From positions 55,001-75,000 of the forward strand of contig LUCW03000191.1 in the NCBI GenBank assembly GCA_001586965.3: a stretch of DNA of 20,000 bases, written 5' to 3'. How positions within the stretch are numbered: the stretch's first letter is position 1; each line of letters begins with the position of its first letter. Below, piece after piece: positions 17,784 through 20,000 of this stretch. The position numbers were made by a program, and so were the translations under genes. Below the pieces are notes generated by a model, which worked only from the letters and a program-made list of their open reading frames with translations, made no database searches and was not told where the DNA came from. Source of the stretch: Sphaeroforma sirkka (taxonomy: Eukaryota; Opisthokonta; Ichthyosporea; Ichthyophonida).

Positions 17784-19852
17784 TCACATCAGACGAACAG
17801 GTTCGATATCTACAGGCACTCCTGTCGCTGTTATGTTGGACAGGGCGGTCTTCACCGGGTCAGTCAGAACTACATATTCGTCCAGTAATGTCTTTGCGGC
17901 CGCCTTGTTCCCCTTGGCCTGAGTTTCCATGATTAGCCGAGTCAGATCCTACATGCAGGGTGAGAACATGTACGAAATCCGAGAAAATATTCAGTCAAAC
18001 TTGCTACTCCGGGGCAATTTGCAATATAAGTGTCGCTAGCTGTGGTTTTATACACTATTGCATACAGACCGATGGATACTTAAGGAGCTCATTTGATTCA
18101 TTTTACTGAGTATACTTCCAATACCATTCCATAAGTATATAGTTCCACAAAATAAAATAATAAAACATTAAACTACTTTTTAAAAAGCTGGACTGTAAGG
18201 AGAACTGGTATTGCCTATAGCCTTACATACCGTGAACTTCTGCTTCACAGTATCGAACTTTACACTGAACTTCATTGTCTGTTCGTCATACTTGAAACCA
18301 CCCTCGCGGAGCATATAAATCAACTGCAAGGCTTGACCCTTTCCGTGCGCCTCGTTCAGACCGAATCTGATTATTATTGCATTATTTCAAAAGAAAATGG
18401 TTAACAGCATGCAGTAATACGTCAACAGGACTGAATCAACTTCACATTTCGGCATGCTGTGCAGATATAACACTAGCCGGAGTGTCCGAGATGTTTTGTG
18501 GGAGATTTAGTGGTGAGGACGGTCAACTTGCCGCTCCAGCGGAACTCGGACACATCAAGCAAACATAAAAGCAGGTACTGGTTCGAGATCCGACAAATTT
18601 GATGTCATGCCTTATTGATCGGAAAGTGGAAGCCAAAAATGTAACATAGAAGGCTCTCTCCAATTCAGCAGAAATGTAGCCTTTATCAATCAAGTATCTT
18701 AGCGCCCAAATACCTAGATAATACAAAAACAGTGAAGGTCAGACAGTGACGAGCATGACAAACATTTAAAGAGATCTGTATTTGTTTTTGGAGTAGCATG
18801 TACGATAATATCGGTATGCCATATAAAGGTATCAAAGAAACAGTCGGCAACCTGCAACGTCAGCTTTAGATTCTTCCAGCGCACTGTGGTGATTTTCCAA
18901 TTGCCTTCCCACCGTGGAAGTTGTGCCATCATCGAGAGTGATGGTGTGGGGCCCGATACCGTGACACATCTGTTAGACATACGAGAAGTGTGCAAGGTAA
19001 TCTCGATTAGACAGCGGTCCCGTATAAATATCTGAGATGTCAATTGGTAGTTCGGCAGGCGTGCGGAGTAATAGGATTCGTTTTGAGGACGATTGTCCTA
19101 ATTTCATAGCTAAAAGCGGCATGGATGTATTCGTAAGAACTCAGACTATTTGTAGGAGCTCAGACATACCTCATGGGCCAAAATATGGGTGAAGAAAGCA
19201 TCGAAGGTGACATACTGTAGCTGGTCATCCGCGATAACCACATTTGCAATGTCCTGAAGATATAATAGGAGTGCTTGAGACTTTATGACGGAAGTCGGAT
19301 GACTCTTGAGGGTTCTTTTTGTGATTAATATACGAAATTCCGAGTCCTGATGGGCCACACATGGTATCGTCAGCTGAAGCAAGTGTTGAAGCAAGTAAGG
19401 TATCCGTAGTTTGGATTCTACTACATAAACAGGGTAAAACGACATATTCTACCGGAAAAAACCCTTGCCTTCAGTATATGGTTGAATTTTCGCTGCTGTA
19501 CATTCTTCAGGATAATCATCTTGCTTCCCTTCTTGGCAATCACCTGATTGCATTGAGCGACAGGCGAGAAGAAATATTCCAATGAGTCTACTATAAGCTT
19601 CAATATAGCGAGCCTATCGTACTCCATCGCTTAAAATTTGGGTTAGAATAATGGTTTGTAATATTGCGTTCAACTCCACGCCTGATACCTGCTCGTTGTT
19701 GGGCAAATTGTAAGCAGCCGTGGCTGCCCCGCCGCGATCGCCACCCACGAACACCTGATTGACCACAATAATGGGCTGTACCCCCACTAAAGCATTGTTC
19801 TTATATTCCTCTTTGATAGGTAGATTGGCCTCAAGCTCACTCATCCTGGAAC
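17784..19852 (-). CDS. Gene C: peptidase family M49 (dipeptidyl-peptidase III-like, Nudix-associated type), 3' part
   Basis: This is the zinc metallopeptidase domain of family M49, which removes dipeptides from peptide N-termini. Exons in transcription order are 19689-19845 (or from 19852), 19469-19543, 19170-19253, 18852-18969, 18611-18713, 18231-18366 and 17784-17948, giving about 278 residues. The zinc site reads [10 protein letters not shown], a canonical HExxH split by an intron after HE. The second metal-site helix is [10 protein letters not shown]. Other family blocks are [34 protein letters not shown] and, at the end, VPVDIEP before TGA. HExxH plus EAHGKGQAL resembles the plant/bacterial type often fused behind a Nudix domain, rather than animal DPP III with HELLGH. 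The N-terminus lies beyond the right edge, so whether a Nudix domain is present cannot be seen. No signal peptide can be judged. The gene is convergent with gene B. Confidence 0.93.
17949..18230 (-). other. Gene C intron between the last two exons
   Basis: GTATGT donor (from 18230) and CATGTAG acceptor, phase 0, 282 bases. No feature seen inside. Confidence 0.85.
18367..18610 (-). other. Gene C GC-AG intron within the FRSIRFG block
   Basis: The exon ends TCA ATA AG and the next base pair is GC (AAG|GCATGA). The acceptor AATCAG is followed by A TTC GGT. Joined, this gives the conserved [13 protein letters not shown]. No GT donor nearby gives the required phase. Confidence 0.75.
19254..19468 (-). 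other. Gene C GC-AG intron after NHILK
   Basis: The donor reads AAG|GCAAGG and the acceptor ATCTTCAG. Joined, this gives HILK-DIANVVI in phase 0, which fits the family block. A GT two codons later (GTTTTT) would also keep phase 0 but adds two residues and is a poor donor. Confidence 0.65.
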
Positions 19853-20000
19853 CTGAGTGCATTGAATGGTTAAGTGAGGTACTTAATACAATCGCAACTT
19901 TAACTGAATAGGCTCATGGATTATGAAAATACCACACATTCGCACCTACTTCCGAATGGCGGGCATGGGCGAAGATAATAATCGCGACAATTCATTTTAT
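19853..20000 (-). other. Probable intron and unresolved 5' part of gene C
   Basis: Upstream of the first placed exon. A GTAGGT donor-like site lies near 19947 on the minus strand, but none of the three frames before it shows a recognisable M49 block, so I do not call an exon. Confidence 0.35.

Overview
This window looks like nuclear DNA from a eukaryote, most likely a unicellular one. Coding regions are split by GT-AG introns of about 140-530 bases, with donors such as GTATGT and GTAAGT. TATA boxes and an AATAAA signal sit where a eukaryotic gene would have them, and non-coding DNA is full of short tandem repeats and long (AT)n tracts. Stops are TAA, TAA and TGA, consistent with the standard code. 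I cannot name the species. An opisthokont protist (for example an ichthyosporean) or a stramenopile would fit, but this is a guess.

There are three genes. Gene A (minus strand, 140-6204, four exons) and gene B (plus strand, 8878-16881, four exons) are transcribed away from each other from a shared 2.67 kb intergenic region. Each encodes a very large secreted protein (about 1640 and 2300 residues) with an N-terminal signal peptide, a long beta-rich and N-glycosylation-rich ectodomain, a cysteine-rich CxxC section, and a C-terminal discoidin / F-type-lectin-like domain. The two proteins align with each other in the same order along much of their length, so they are diverged paralogues. No membrane segment is visible in either. 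Gene C (minus strand, 17784 to beyond the right edge) faces gene B tail to tail. It is the C-terminal part of a peptidase family M49 (dipeptidyl-peptidase III-like) enzyme of the type that carries HExxH and is often joined to a Nudix domain. Seven exons could be placed exactly or nearly so, and two of its introns appear to be GC-AG.

Layout: 1-139 is gene A 3' flank; 140-6204 gene A; 6205-8877 shared upstream region (29-bp and 87-bp repeats, homopolymers, two TATA candidates); 8878-16881 gene B; 16882-17783 convergent intergenic region (polyA signal, 31-bp repeats, a (AT)94 tract); 17784-19852 gene C exons; 19853-20000 no clear exon.

Three apparent single-base frameshifts interrupt the large genes, one in A and two in B. 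The two in B lie exactly at six-base homopolymers (A6 and T6). Homology between A and B runs through all three sites, so introns are an unlikely explanation. Assembly errors are the simplest cause; recent decay or recoding remains possible. The likely biology of A and B is extracellular: coat, matrix or adhesion proteins with a carbohydrate-binding-like end. That role is an inference, as I do not recognise the N-terminal three quarters as a named family.
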